Both the position numbers and the translations under genes were made by a program. Below are positions 8,895 to 17,569 of a stretch of DNA of 64,000 nt, in pieces. This DNA is from Paenibacillus sp. RC67. GTDB taxonomy: Bacteria; Bacillota; Bacilli; Paenibacillales; NBRC-103111. The notes under the pieces are model-generated. The model saw only the letters and a list, made by a program, of their open reading frames with translations. It did no database searches and had not been told where the DNA came from. The first letter of the stretch is position 1; each line of letters opens with the position of its first letter. The stretch lies in the NCBI RefSeq assembly GCF_030020805.1, contig NZ_CP125098.1, positions 2,088,001 to 2,152,000 of the forward strand, written 5' to 3'.

Positions 8895-9866
8895 GTGGTC
8901 CGTTTTGCCCTAAGGCGTTTGCTGAACGCCATTCCCATTCTGATCGGTATTACGATCATCTCGTTTGCAATTATTCATATGGCTCCGGGCAGCCCTCTTT
9001 CTCAATACATTGATGATCCGACAATAAAAGCCGTTGATAAGGAGAACATGATTAAATCCTACGGGTTGGATCAGCCTCTCTACATTCAGTATTGGAAATG
9101 GATTAGCGGCCTGGTAGTGGGCGACTTCGGGACTTCTTTCCTGAAAAACCAACCTGTATCCGAGCTTCTGTGGGATCGGCTGCCGAATACGCTGCTCTTG
9201 ACGGTAACCAGCTTTATACTGGCGATAGCCATAGCGATTCCATTAGGCATCACTTGTGCGGTTAAAGTTAACTCCCGTTTTGATCAGATCGTCTCTGCGG
9301 TGACTTTCATCGGTATTTCAATACCGGGTTTCTGGCTGGGCCTGCTGCTCATCATGTTTTTCGCAGTAAGACTCGGATGGGTTCCATCGGGCGGCTTACA
9401 AACGATTAACGCTCCTTTCAGTATGTCGGACAGGGTTCTCCATTTGATCTTACCGGTGTTCACTATTGCTTGCTCGGAGGTTGCCGTCTGGATTCGCTAT
9501 GTACGCTCCAGCATGCTTGAAGTTATTAACCAGGATTATATGCGAACCGCTAAAGCGAAAGGTCTTCGGGACGGCCGGATTCTATCGTTCCATGGTTTGC
9601 GTAATGCACTGATTCCGCTCGTTACGTTGTTTGGTTTGTCGCTGCCCCATTTTTTTGCGGGCTCGGTTATTGTGGAAACTATCTTCAGCATTCCAGGCAT
9701 GGGTCGTCTTTTCACGGAGGCGGCCTTCCAACGGGATTATCCGGTTATCTTTGCTGTAACGACGCTGGTTGCCTTTTTGTACGTCCTCGGCAGCATATTG
9801 GCCGACTTATCTTACGCTATCCTGGATCCTCGGGTTAGCTACAGTAAAAACGAAGCGAAGGTGTAA
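8895..9866 (+). CDS. Peptide ABC transporter permease, OppB/DppB type
   Basis: Membrane subunit of the second peptide importer. The 323-residue protein begins at GTG 8895 with the family N-terminus MVRFALRRLLNAIPILIGIT. It has about six membrane segments, the extracytoplasmic region between TM1 and TM2 with the YGLDQPLYIQYWKW block, and the cytoplasmic EAA loop DYMRTAKAKGL...HGLRNALIP. The stop lies 4 bp before the OppC-type gene, which suggests coupled translation. Confidence 0.92.
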   Translation: MVRFALRRLLNAIPILIGITIISFAIIHMAPGSPLSQYIDDPTIKAVDKENMIKSYGLDQPLYIQYWKWISGLVVGDFGTSFLKNQPVSELLWDRLPNTLLLTVTSFILAIAIAIPLGITCAVKVNSRFDQIVSAVTFIGISIPGFWLGLLLIMFFAVRLGWVPSGGLQTINAPFSMSDRVLHLILPVFTIACSEVAVWIRYVRSSMLEVINQDYMRTAKAKGLRDGRILSFHGLRNALIPLVTLFGLSLPHFFAGSVIVETIFSIPGMGRLFTEAAFQRDYPVIFAVTTLVAFLYVLGSILADLSYAILDPRVSYSKNEAKV

Positions 9867-9870
9867 TCCG

Positions 9871-10758
9871 ATGAATGCAGCTGTTACCACAACAACAAAT
9901 AACCAATCCGTGAACGTATTGGCAAAACCGAAAAACCGTGCCTGGGAACGATTCAAGAGCAACAGGCTCGCATTAATCAGCTTGTTTATTATGGCAGCTC
10001 TTATCCTTCTGGCGCTGCTTGCCCCTCTCATTGCTCCGTATGATCCTGCGGATCAGGAGCTGATGAACCGATTAAAGCCTCCTAGCAAGGAGCATTGGTT
10101 CGGTACAGACGACTTGGGTCGCGATCTATTGAGCCGTGTTCTGTATGGGGCAAGGGTGTCACTTTCCGTCGGCATCTTCTCCGTTGTATTTAACGTCATC
10201 ATTGGAGTCGTCGTTGGCTCTTTGGCGGGATATTACGGAGGGCGAGTGGATAGCATCCTGATGCGACTTGTCGATGTGCTGCTGGCGTTCCCGCAATTTT
10301 TTGTCCTGATTACTGTAGTGACGATTCTTAAGCCTAGTCTTTTCAATATTATTGCCGTATTCGTCGCCTTCGGCTGGATGGGAAAAGCAAGACTCCTGCG
10401 AGGTCAGTTCATGTCGATCAAAAACCGTGAATTCGTCGATGCAGCACGGACGATCGGGATGTCGGATTTTCGGATCATCTTCGTCCATATTTTACCGAAC
10501 GCAATTGCGCCAGTTATCATTTCTGCAACGCTGCAGATGGGCTCGATGATTTTGACGGAGTCAAGCTTGAGCTTCCTCGGTTTAGGTATTCAGCCTCCTA
10601 CAGCCAGTTGGGGGAACCTGCTGCAAAGCGCGCAAAGCTTGACGATTATGACCAAAGCGCCATGGTATCCGGTTATTCCGGGATGTATGATCTTCCTTAC
10701 CATTATGTGCTTCAACTTCATTGGAGATGGACTGCGCAGCGCGTTTGATTCACGATAG
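9871..10758 (+). CDS. Peptide ABC transporter permease, OppC/DppC type
   Basis: Second permease of the importer, with the typical block HWFGTDDLGRDLLSR, the EAA loop DAARTIGMSDFRIIFVHILPN and the end SFLGLGIQPPTASWG. I chose ATG 9871 because GAAGGTG lies just before it and the upstream in-frame ATG at 9769 is inside the previous gene. The protein is then 295 residues. It is the last gene of the operon, closed by the terminator at 10777. Confidence 0.92.
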   Translation: MNAAVTTTTNNQSVNVLAKPKNRAWERFKSNRLALISLFIMAALILLALLAPLIAPYDPADQELMNRLKPPSKEHWFGTDDLGRDLLSRVLYGARVSLSVGIFSVVFNVIIGVVVGSLAGYYGGRVDSILMRLVDVLLAFPQFFVLITVVTILKPSLFNIIAVFVAFGWMGKARLLRGQFMSIKNREFVDAARTIGMSDFRIIFVHILPNAIAPVIISATLQMGSMILTESSLSFLGLGIQPPTASWGNLLQSAQSLTIMTKAPWYPVIPGCMIFLTIMCFNFIGDGLRSAFDSR

Positions 10759-10776
10759 GCGGAAGGCTATACGAGA

Positions 10777-10811
10777 GACATTTGGATTAATACTCCAAAT
10801 GTCTTTTTTTT
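10777..10811 (+). terminator. Rho-independent terminator of the second peptide operon
   Basis: GACATTTGGA (10777-10786) and TCCAAATGTC (10794-10803) form a perfect 10-bp stem around a 7-base loop, followed by eight T. Confidence 0.93.
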
Positions 10812-10833
10812 GTTACAAATGAAAACCAAATTG

Positions 10834-10904
10834 TTGCAGGAGCTAATTAATGATGTACATAAAACGTTCACGATTCCTTAAGAATCGATGTGACTTTGTT
10901 CATA
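10834..10904 (+). promoter_or_regulatory. Candidate promoter and Fnr-like site of the ba3 oxidase operon
   Basis: TTGCAG (10834-10839), a 16-bp spacer and TACATA (10856-10861) form a plausible but weak sigma-A promoter. Downstream lie the inverted repeat CGATTC-N5-GAATCG (10871-10887) and TGTGA-N6-TCATA (10889-10904), one base away from the Fnr/Crp-family palindrome TGTGA-N6-TCACA. The position after the start site would suit repression. Confidence 0.4.
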
Positions 10905-10969
10905 GTGACGCCACAGCCTTAATTTTACAATGAACACAGAAGTCAACACCCGAAGGGGGAGGAAGCATT

Positions 10970-11101
10970 ATGGAACTTAAGGAAGCAAAAACAGGAGACG
11001 ATACCAAACTGAAAGGGACGTTCGTTTCGGTCATGCTGCTGGCGGCTTTTCTGATTTTGACCTGGGTTGGCGTATTCGTCTTGTTTGCTGTCCGAGGGTA
11101 A
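10970..11101 (+). CDS. Cytochrome c oxidase subunit IIa, ba3 type (43 residues)
   Basis: A very small membrane protein beginning MELKEAKTGDDTKLKGTFVS, with a single hydrophobic helix (VMLLAAFLILTWVGVFVLFA) and a short VRG tail. Size, one-helix layout and position directly before subunit II match the subunit IIa of ba3-type oxidases, where a separate helix takes the place of the second TM helix of subunit II. The strong ribosome site GGGGGAGGAAG lies just before ATG 10970. The gap to subunit II is 28 bp, so the three oxidase genes are probably co-transcribed. Genes this short are easily missed in annotation. Confidence 0.8.
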   Translation: MELKEAKTGDDTKLKGTFVSVMLLAAFLILTWVGVFVLFAVRG

Positions 11102-11129
11102 ACCAATTAGTTGAAGGGGTTGGAGTACA

Positions 11130-11615
11130 ATGCACATGCACAAGCTGGAGAAAATTTGGTTAACTGTCGGCATCACAATGCTGGGCGTATTTTTGATCGT
11201 GTTAGGAGTAGGAGCATTTGCTTTAGGAGCGCAGCCTCCGGGGGATCATGCATCCGGACATCACCGAGAAGTCTTCGATCCGGAGACCGTGGAGCAAACA
11301 GCGCCGTTCAATGATCTGGGCTTGAAAAAAATAGGAGAAAACGAATACGATGCATACATGCTGGCTTTTGCTTTTGGATATGGACCCGATAAAATGGAGA
11401 TTCCGGCCGGAGCCACGGTACATTTTCATATTACAAGCAAGGACGTTGTACACGGCTTTCAAATTCCCAGAACGAATGTGAACATGATGGTCGTGTCAGG
11501 GGAGGTGAACCATTTGACATACAAATTTGCCAAGCCGGGAGAGTATTTGGTGCTATGCAACGAATATTGTGGAGCAGCGCACGAAATGATGCAGACAAGA
11601 ATTATTGTAAAATAG
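11130..11615 (+). CDS. ba3-type cytochrome c oxidase subunit II (CuA)
   Basis: Electron-entry subunit of a terminal oxidase. One N-terminal membrane anchor is followed by a periplasm-side cupredoxin domain. The binuclear CuA site is visible: a histidine in DVVHGFQIP and the cluster CNEYCGAAHEMM, which supplies two cysteines, the glutamate, the second histidine and the methionine. At 161 residues with one anchor helix it is the short, ba3-type form rather than the caa3 or aa3 type, in agreement with the separate IIa gene upstream. The start at 11130 follows TTGGAG. Confidence 0.92.
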   Translation: MHMHKLEKIWLTVGITMLGVFLIVLGVGAFALGAQPPGDHASGHHREVFDPETVEQTAPFNDLGLKKIGENEYDAYMLAFAFGYGPDKMEIPAGATVHFHITSKDVVHGFQIPRTNVNMMVVSGEVNHLTYKFAKPGEYLVLCNEYCGAAHEMMQTRIIVK

Positions 11616-11653
11616 GCATGGCTGAGCAAGCAGCGCTTCATCCAGAGTTAATA

Positions 11654-11669
11654 TGTGAAAAACATCACA
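11654..11669. promoter_or_regulatory. Perfect Fnr/Crp-type palindrome between oxidase subunits II and I
   Basis: TGTGA-AAAACA-TCACA, a full match to the TGTGA-N6-TCACA consensus of Fnr/Crp-family regulators, lies in the 91-bp gap 37 bp before the subunit I start. It may give oxygen-dependent control of subunit I. Confidence 0.55.
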
Positions 11670-11706
11670 ATGTGCGGCAGTTTATTTTTCAAGGAGTGTT
11701 GTCAGG

Positions 11707-13356
11707 ATGAGTAACGAGGGAAAACAATTCGATCGCCGTGATTCGGCGTTAGTACTCGCTCATATTTTGTTCGCGTTCTTCGCACTGCTGCTAGGCGGAG
11801 TTGCAGGTGTGCTGCAGGGGCTTGTACGTGGAGGCGCGATTAAGCTTCCATACGAAATCGGGTATTACCAGCTGCTAACGGCACATGGTGTACTGATGGC
11901 GCTTATATTTACTACATACTTTATTATAGGTTTCTTATATTCTGGAGTAGCTAAGACGATGGGCGGCCATTTGCTGCCGATAGCCCGATCACTTGGATGG
12001 CTTGGGTATGGTCTGATGACATCTGGAACCGTGATTGCAACAATAATGATTCTATTGAATAAAGCAACTGTGCTGTACACATTCTATGCACCGATGAAAG
12101 CTTCCCCATGGTTTTATGTCGCTTTGGTTCTTGTAGTGGTCGGAAGCTGGATGAGTGGAATTGGAATATTCATCCAATATCGTTATTGGAAAAAAACGCA
12201 TAACGGTCAAATGTCTCCGCTATTCGGCTTCATGGCTGTTGTCACGATGCTGATGTGGCTAATTGCTACGATTGGCGTTGCCATCGAAGTGCTGTTCATG
12301 CTCATACCTTGGTCGTTCGGTTGGGTGGAAACGGTCAATGTAGAGCTTAGTCGGACCTTATTCTGGTATTTCGGGCATCCGCTCGTTTATTTCTGGCTGC
12401 TGCCTGCTTATATTTGCTGGTATGTAGTGATCCCAAAAATTATCGGCGGCAAAATGTTCAGCGACGCGCTTGCGCGGTTAGCTTTTATTATGCTGCTGTT
12501 GTTCTCGATTCCGGTCGGCTTTCACCATCAGCTGATGGAGCCGGGTATTTCTTCGGTATGGAAGTATGTGCAAGTCGTGCTTACCTTCATGGTTGTAGTA
12601 CCTTCCTTGATGACGGCATTCTCCCTATTTGCTACGTTCGAGCTGCATGGACGCTCTGTAGGAGCAACCGGGTTGTTCGGATGGCTGAAAAAGCTCCCTT
12701 GGAAAGACGTACGATTTTTTGCTCCATTTATGGGGATGCTGATATTTATTCCGGCAGGCGCAGGCGGATTAATTAATGCAAGTAACCAAATGAACATGGT
12801 TGTTCATAATACAATGTGGGTGACAGGGCACTTTCATCTCACCGTTGCCACGAGTGTTGCACTCACGTTCTTCGGAGTCACTTATTGGCTCATACCCGCT
12901 CTGACCGGACGGGTGCTCACGCCGCTCATGCATAAATTGGGGATTGCCCAGACGATCGTTTGGCTGGTAGGGATGTTCTTCATGTCAGGAGCCATGCATA
13001 TTTCAGGTCTGTTGGGTTCGCCACGCCGTACTGCGTATACCACCTATGAGAATCATCCGGATGCGATTCTTTGGATGCCCTATAATGTAGTGATGGCTCT
13101 AGGCGGCACGATCTTGTTCATTGGCGTGATAATGATCATTGTGAACGTAATAATGCTGCTGAACGCGCCGAAAGGCCACACGGAGTATCCGGTAGCCGAA
13201 GTACGGGATACGGCTGAGAAAACACCGGCGATCTTCGAGCGTTGGGGCGTATGGGTTGGAGTGATCGCAGTCCTCATCCTGGTGGCGTATACTGTACCGG
13301 TGATGGAGCTGCTGAACAACCCTGGTGTTGGGTCGAAGGGATTCGTTACGTGGTAA
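11707..13356 (+). CDS. ba3-type cytochrome c oxidase subunit I
   Basis: Catalytic membrane subunit that reduces O2 to water and pumps protons. The 549-residue protein has about 13 hydrophobic segments. Metal ligands can be assigned by family knowledge: the low-spin haem histidine in TAHGVLMAL, CuB histidine and cross-linked tyrosine in FGHPLVYFWLLPAY, the CuB histidine pair in GFHHQL, and the haem histidines in TGHFHLTVA. The ribosome site CAAGGAG precedes ATG 11707. It ends the IIa-II-I operon. A high-affinity ba3 oxidase together with Fnr-like sites suggests a role at low oxygen, which is inference. Confidence 0.93.
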   Translation: MSNEGKQFDRRDSALVLAHILFAFFALLLGGVAGVLQGLVRGGAIKLPYEIGYYQLLTAHGVLMALIFTTYFIIGFLYSGVAKTMGGHLLPIARSLGWLGYGLMTSGTVIATIMILLNKATVLYTFYAPMKASPWFYVALVLVVVGSWMSGIGIFIQYRYWKKTHNGQMSPLFGFMAVVTMLMWLIATIGVAIEVLFMLIPWSFGWVETVNVELSRTLFWYFGHPLVYFWLLPAYICWYVVIPKIIGGKMFSDALARLAFIMLLLFSIPVGFHHQLMEPGISSVWKYVQVVLTFMVVVPSLMTAFSLFATFELHGRSVGATGLFGWLKKLPWKDVRFFAPFMGMLIFIPAGAGGLINASNQMNMVVHNTMWVTGHFHLTVATSVALTFFGVTYWLIPALTGRVLTPLMHKLGIAQTIVWLVGMFFMSGAMHISGLLGSPRRTAYTTYENHPDAILWMPYNVVMALGGTILFIGVIMIIVNVIMLLNAPKGHTEYPVAEVRDTAEKTPAIFERWGVWVGVIAVLILVAYTVPVMELLNNPGVGSKGFVTW

Positions 13357-13360
13357 TAAA

Positions 13361-13625
13361 AAGCTCCCTTAAGCAGGGAGCTTCAGAGAGTCGAGAAACC
13401 CATGAAGCTTCAGATGTGTACGTGGTACTCCGGTGGGGTACCCCCTTCCGGCCACTGTTGTTATCGGGAAATTTTCAATTCATTCGCTTTACAGCGGTCA
13501 TTTCCCGATAACAAAGGTGGACGCTTTCGTTCCTCCAGGGGATACCCCACCTCCCGTCATCCGTCATCTTCTGAATAAATGGGTTTATCGACAGACTCAA
13601 GCTCCCTAACCAGGTAGCTTTTTTA
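13361..13625. repeat. Nested inverted-repeat element with flanking 9-bp direct repeats (MITE-like?)
   Basis: The gap after the oxidase is a set of nested inverted repeats. Arms are 13390-13402 with 13580-13592 (12 of 13 pairs), 13432-13444 with 13538-13551 (one bulge), 13452-13455 with 13517-13520, and a perfect 13-bp inner stem GTTATCGGGAAAT (13460-13472) with 13500-13512. AAGCTCCCT occurs as a direct repeat at 13361-13369 and 13599-13607, each copy starting its own hairpin; the second hairpin ends in TTTTTT and looks like a terminator. The layout could be a small non-autonomous mobile element inserted in a terminator, or a large structured RNA end. No transposase is present. Confidence 0.5.
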
Positions 13626-13638
13626 TTATAGTTTTTGA

Positions 13639-14121
13639 CTAGCTTTCCCAAGTCTGTTTCGATTCTTTTATTTGCCATGTCCCATTCTTGAAATGAACAA
13701 TGCCTTTATAGCCATACGCATGGGTTCCTGCTCTATATTTAGAACCTTCAAAGAGGAAGTCATTAGCTACAAAATCGACTTTCTCTATTCTGAGAAGAAC
13801 GCCATCTAGGACCATCGTATCGGGATTATATAAGTCCATCTGTAATAACTTCTCATACGAAGCATCCATGACCTTAATCTTATACTTATCTTCGAAATAT
13901 TTTAATATCTCTTGCTTATCTTGTTCTTTCAGGTCGCTAAAATGACTCATGTCCACAGCGATATAATTAGTATTGCTATTGGCTGCATTATTCTCATCTA
14001 TCATGGAACCGAAGGCAGTGCTGTATATTTTCGCTAGGTGCTCTTTGAAATTAACTTCCTTATCACAAGCAGCAAGAAAGAATAATAAAATAATAAGAAT
14101 CGAAACATGTATTAGCTTCAA
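13639..14121 (-). CDS. Hypothetical lipoprotein
   Basis: A 160-residue protein of unknown function. It starts with TTG at 14121 behind AGGGGGGGATG, and its N-terminus is a lipoprotein signal with lipobox LAAC (Cys19), so it is probably anchored to the outer face of the membrane. The mature part is mixed alpha/beta and hydrophilic with no motif I recognise. It is convergent with the oxidase operon and 19 bp downstream of a cupin gene on the same strand, so it may be the last gene of that small operon. Confidence 0.7.
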   Translation of the reverse strand: MKLIHVSILIILLFFLAACDKEVNFKEHLAKIYSTAFGSMIDENNAANSNTNYIAVDMSHFSDLKEQDKQEILKYFEDKYKIKVMDASYEKLLQMDLYNPDTMVLDGVLLRIEKVDFVANDFLFEGSKYRAGTHAYGYKGIVHFKNGTWQIKESKQTWES

Positions 14122-14140
14122 TTACATCCCCCCCTTGTAA

Positions 14141-14482
14141 CTACTCAACTGCAATACGATCCCCCCGAGTCTGAGGGTGGGAGATAACTAGAAACTCCAC
14201 GTCTTTATCGGAAGTATTCTTCATTTGATGAGGGATTTCCGGAGGTACTTCTACGCCTTCGTGGGGATGCAGCTGAACCGTTTCACCATGAAGCTCCAGC
14301 TCTGCCGTTCCGCTCAGCACGAAAAAAAACTGCCTTGAGCGCATATGATAATGCCGCACTTCAGAAGTTCCCGCAGGCATCCGTTCATGGATGACGCTTA
14401 ACTCCTCTTGCTTGACCAAATGCCAACCGTCGCATACCGTGCCCCAAATATAGTGCTCTGCCGTTTGTTTGCTAATTTTCAT
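14141..14482 (-). CDS. Cupin-domain protein
   Basis: A small single-domain cupin of 113 residues. The first cupin motif is seen as RHYHMRSRQFFFVLSGTAEL and the second as PPEIPHQMKN, giving a potential His/Glu metal site. I place the start at ATG 14482, where the protein begins MKISKQTAEHYIWG; this codon overlaps the end of the upstream EcsC-family gene by 11 bp, which suggests coupled translation. Related proteins bind metals and may act as isomerases or sensors; the reaction here cannot be told. Confidence 0.82.
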   Translation of the reverse strand: MKISKQTAEHYIWGTVCDGWHLVKQEELSVIHERMPAGTSEVRHYHMRSRQFFFVLSGTAELELHGETVQLHPHEGVEVPPEIPHQMKNTSDKDVEFLVISHPQTRGDRIAVE

Positions 14483-15272
14483 CTGTAGTAGTCTCCTTTG
14501 GCTTCGATTCTTCTTGTTCAAGGTAGGCGGCTTCCTCCAGCCAGCGCGTCCTATAACAGTTCATAGCGACTCGTCCGAGCTCATCGAGCAGTCCGTAATT
14601 GGCCCATGCCCCGACTACAGCGCCGATACCCGGTATAAGCTGGAGCATTTTGCGAAAATCGATCGTATCCCTATATTCCTGCTGCAGCTGCAGCCAGTTA
14701 ATATGCTGGGCGTACGAATCGGCAGGGGGGAGTGAACGTTCATTTAGAGGCCAACGGACGATCGTTTTATACAACGCTTCCTTCTTTTCCTGACTGGAAA
14801 AGGCAAGCTGGAAAACTTGAAGGATGAACAGCCGCTCACGGTAATCGTGAGTCGAATGTCCATATGCATGAGCCAGCTCGAAAAGGAATTTCATTTTAAT
14901 CCCTATAAGAATAGGGAAGTCCGCAAGACCCAGCAGTATACCTCCTGCGCCTGCACCCGCGCCTTCGGCTGCCGCCAGCTTTTTATAAAATCCGAGCAAT
15001 TCCTCGGCTCTATGATCTCTCATCGCAAGTGTTACTCCAACGATAGGCGGATTTTTGGGCATGTACTCCATGCTGAACAGTGCTGTCTGAAAAATACCTT
15101 TCACCGTAGCCGTTATCGTTTGATGTACCTTTTCCGGGATGACCTGATTGATTTTCGTCGATACGGACCTGGAAGCTTTCTCTAAAAATCCAGGTGGCTT
15201 TAACAGATCTTTCTCCCACAGCTTAAGGGCTTTCGCCGTTTGCTGTTCATATAAGCTTTGCTTGGTGTCCAT
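14472..15272 (-). CDS. EcsC-family protein
   Basis: A 266-residue protein of the EcsC family. Marks are the long helical N-terminal part, the glycine/alanine-rich stretch EGAGAGAGGILLGLADFPIL and the following IKMKFLFELAHAYG segment. The family is named after the third gene of the B. subtilis ecs locus, but its biochemical role is not established. There is no clear signal peptide; two weakly hydrophobic stretches could touch the membrane. It overlaps the downstream cupin gene by 11 bp and is divergent from the Na+/H+ antiporter. Confidence 0.78.
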   Translation of the reverse strand: MDTKQSLYEQQTAKALKLWEKDLLKPPGFLEKASRSVSTKINQVIPEKVHQTITATVKGIFQTALFSMEYMPKNPPIVGVTLAMRDHRAEELLGFYKKLAAAEGAGAGAGGILLGLADFPILIGIKMKFLFELAHAYGHSTHDYRERLFILQVFQLAFSSQEKKEALYKTIVRWPLNERSLPPADSYAQHINWLQLQQEYRDTIDFRKMLQLIPGIGAVVGAWANYGLLDELGRVAMNCYRTRWLEEAAYLEQEESKPKETTTDEN

Positions 15273-15460
15273 TGACGAAAAACCCCTTTTTGATAAGGTT
15301 GAATCGGCCGTACGGCACAGGTAGCTTTATTATACACGGAAAAAAGGAGAAACGACAAAATGACTCTGCAGCTAAACCTATTTCAGTCGTTTATGTGGAG
15401 GTGAATTCGGTTATACAAGGACTAGGGGATATAATAATGATGCGGAGGAGACTTGTTAGG

Positions 15461-17449
15461 ATGGAAGTATTTTTAGCAGTTATAGCACTCTTGGTCATGA
15501 TCATCATCTCCAATCTGCTAAACCGGTTTGTTCCGCTCGTTCCCATCCCGCTAATTCAAATAGGCTTGGGTATGATGGCGGCTATATTTCCGCTGGGTCT
15601 TCATTTACGATTGGAGCCGGAATTGTTCTTTATTTTGTTTATCGCCCCGCTATTGTTCAATGATGGTAAAATGACGCCGAGAGACGAGCTATGGAAATTG
15701 CGGGTTCCCATCCTTCTGTTAGCGTTAGGCTTAGTGTTCGTGACTGTATTTATCGTAGGTTATTTCATTCACTGGATGATTCCTTCTATTCCGCTGCCAG
15801 CTGCCTTCGCGTTAGCGGCCATTTTGTCCCCAACGGATGCGGTTGCTGTTGGCTCCTTGGCTGGACGGATTCATTTGCCCAAAAAAATTATGCGCCTCCT
15901 CGAGGGAGAAGCCTTGATGAACGATGCTTCCGGCTTGGTTGCATTTAAGTTCGCCATAGCAGCCATGGTTACTGGCGTGTTTTCGCTGGGACATGCCATT
16001 GTGAATTTTTTCCTTGTGGCTGTCGGAGGCTTGGTTTGCGGAGCTGTCGTTGCTTTTCTCATCATTCGAATGCGGTTGTTTATCCGTCGGTGGGGGATGG
16101 AGGATGCAACCTTCCATATGCTGCTTCAAATTTTAACCCCTTTCGTTACTTATTTTATTGCTGAGGAGTTGAAAGTGTCCGGCATTTTGGCGGTTGTTGC
16201 TGCAGGCATCATTCATGCGATAGAGCGAGATTATATGGAGTTCTCAACTGCAAAAATGAAGGTCGTCGCAGCAAGCACTTGGTCGTTTATTTTGTTTATT
16301 TTGAACGGTCTTGTGTTCTTGCTCTTGGGTCTACAAATTCCGGATGTAATTCATGTCATCTACGTGGATACGGCTTTTAGCAACATACTCGTGTTCGGCT
16401 ATATCGTTGCTGTCTCGCTTATGCTGGTCTTCCTTAGGTTTGTATGGGTTTATTTGTTCTTGAAAAAGACCGACTTCACTTCCTCTTTGCTGACCGCATT
16501 GTCTGGGGTTCGAGGGGCGGTTACTTTGGCAGGCGCGTTTTCTATCCCCTATATGCTGCTAGACGGAAGCCCCTTCCCGCAGCGTTCTTTGATCATTTTC
16601 ATAGCAGCAGGGGTTATATTATTCACTCTCTTGACGGCAAGTCTTTTGCTGCCGTTATTAGCGAAGCGCGATGATGGTGTTGGGGAGGAGAACATTCAAC
16701 TGCAGGAGCATGAGGCGAAAATTCAGCTTATTAAGGCGGCGATCAGCTCGGTTAAGGAAGAAATGACCGATGAGAACAGAGCGGCAGCTCATTCTGTGAT
16801 TTCCGATTATAAGAAGCTGATGAAGCTGGGAGCTGCGCTTGGTTACAATGACTCCTGGTTTGGTCCGGACTATAGGGAAATGGAGAACGAAGCTCGCATG
16901 ATAGGTCTTCAGGCGGAGCGTGAAGCATTGGCTCAATTGTTGGCTAAGGGTGAAATATCACCAGAAGCTGAATTTCAGGCGCAGCAGATGCTGAACGAGA
17001 TGGAGCTCGCGATTACGAACCGGGTTCGTTTACGTTTGCCTGTTCCTATAGCATTGATGAAACGAATATGGGCAAAGTGGGTGAAAAATCAGAAGACGAA
17101 ATCAGGCTCCAGTGCAGAGATGCTTCGTAAGGCAAAAGTTCAAACTTCACGTGCGGCTATAGATGCTATTCAACAGCGCATAACAGATAAGAATCGAACG
17201 GCTGCGGAGACGGTTATTGCACATTATCAAGCTATTATCGACCGGTTGTGTAGAAATCAAATACAGCCTCATAAACTGGAACTGTTCCATAAGCAGAAGC
17301 GAGAGATCATGTTCAAAGCGCTGCAGGTGGAGCGTAATGAAGTACAGCTGATGTTTGAGCAAGGGGATATTAGCCGGGAGTTGGCGGGTTCATTGCGAAA
17401 GTTCATCAACTATATGGAATCGACCAGCCTGGAAGAAGAGCCTATTTAA
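15461..17449 (+). CDS. CPA1-family Na+/H+ antiporter with long cytoplasmic tail
   Basis: Membrane antiporter exchanging Na+ (or K+) for H+, used in pH and salt homeostasis. About 12 hydrophobic segments are followed by a tail of roughly 230 hydrophilic residues. The ion-binding region is visible as AAILSPTDAVAVGSL and EGEALMNDASGLVAF, with the acidic residues typical of NhaP/YjcE-type CPA1 proteins. The tail has two related helical repeats (KEEMTDENRAAAHSVISDY and QQRITDKNRTAAETVIAHY). I favour ATG 15461, behind GCGGAGGAG, which gives the family-like start MEVFLAVIALL; the frame is open back to 15272 and ATG 15437 is also possible. Confidence 0.88.
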   Translation: MEVFLAVIALLVMIIISNLLNRFVPLVPIPLIQIGLGMMAAIFPLGLHLRLEPELFFILFIAPLLFNDGKMTPRDELWKLRVPILLLALGLVFVTVFIVGYFIHWMIPSIPLPAAFALAAILSPTDAVAVGSLAGRIHLPKKIMRLLEGEALMNDASGLVAFKFAIAAMVTGVFSLGHAIVNFFLVAVGGLVCGAVVAFLIIRMRLFIRRWGMEDATFHMLLQILTPFVTYFIAEELKVSGILAVVAAGIIHAIERDYMEFSTAKMKVVAASTWSFILFILNGLVFLLLGLQIPDVIHVIYVDTAFSNILVFGYIVAVSLMLVFLRFVWVYLFLKKTDFTSSLLTALSGVRGAVTLAGAFSIPYMLLDGSPFPQRSLIIFIAAGVILFTLLTASLLLPLLAKRDDGVGEENIQLQEHEAKIQLIKAAISSVKEEMTDENRAAAHSVISDYKKLMKLGAALGYNDSWFGPDYREMENEARMIGLQAEREALAQLLAKGEISPEAEFQAQQMLNEMELAITNRVRLRLPVPIALMKRIWAKWVKNQKTKSGSSAEMLRKAKVQTSRAAIDAIQQRITDKNRTAAETVIAHYQAIIDRLCRNQIQPHKLELFHKQKREIMFKALQVERNEVQLMFEQGDISRELAGSLRKFINYMESTSLEEEPI

Positions 17450-17569
17450 GTGTCGTGCGGATTGTTGTGTTTGTGTGTGTATTATTATGAAATTAGATAG
17501 GATTGTGCTACAATTGCGATAGCTTGTGTTTCCACGAGCCAGCTTGAGGGCAGAGAGGATGGAAATGAC

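Noticed and set aside
13475-13678. Short antisense frame within the palindromic element
   Set aside because: It runs across the inverted repeats, has no ribosome site and no recognisable protein.
15272-15460. N-terminal extension of the Na+/H+ antiporter
   Set aside because: The additional residues are polar and unlike the family, and ATG 15461 has a good ribosome site.
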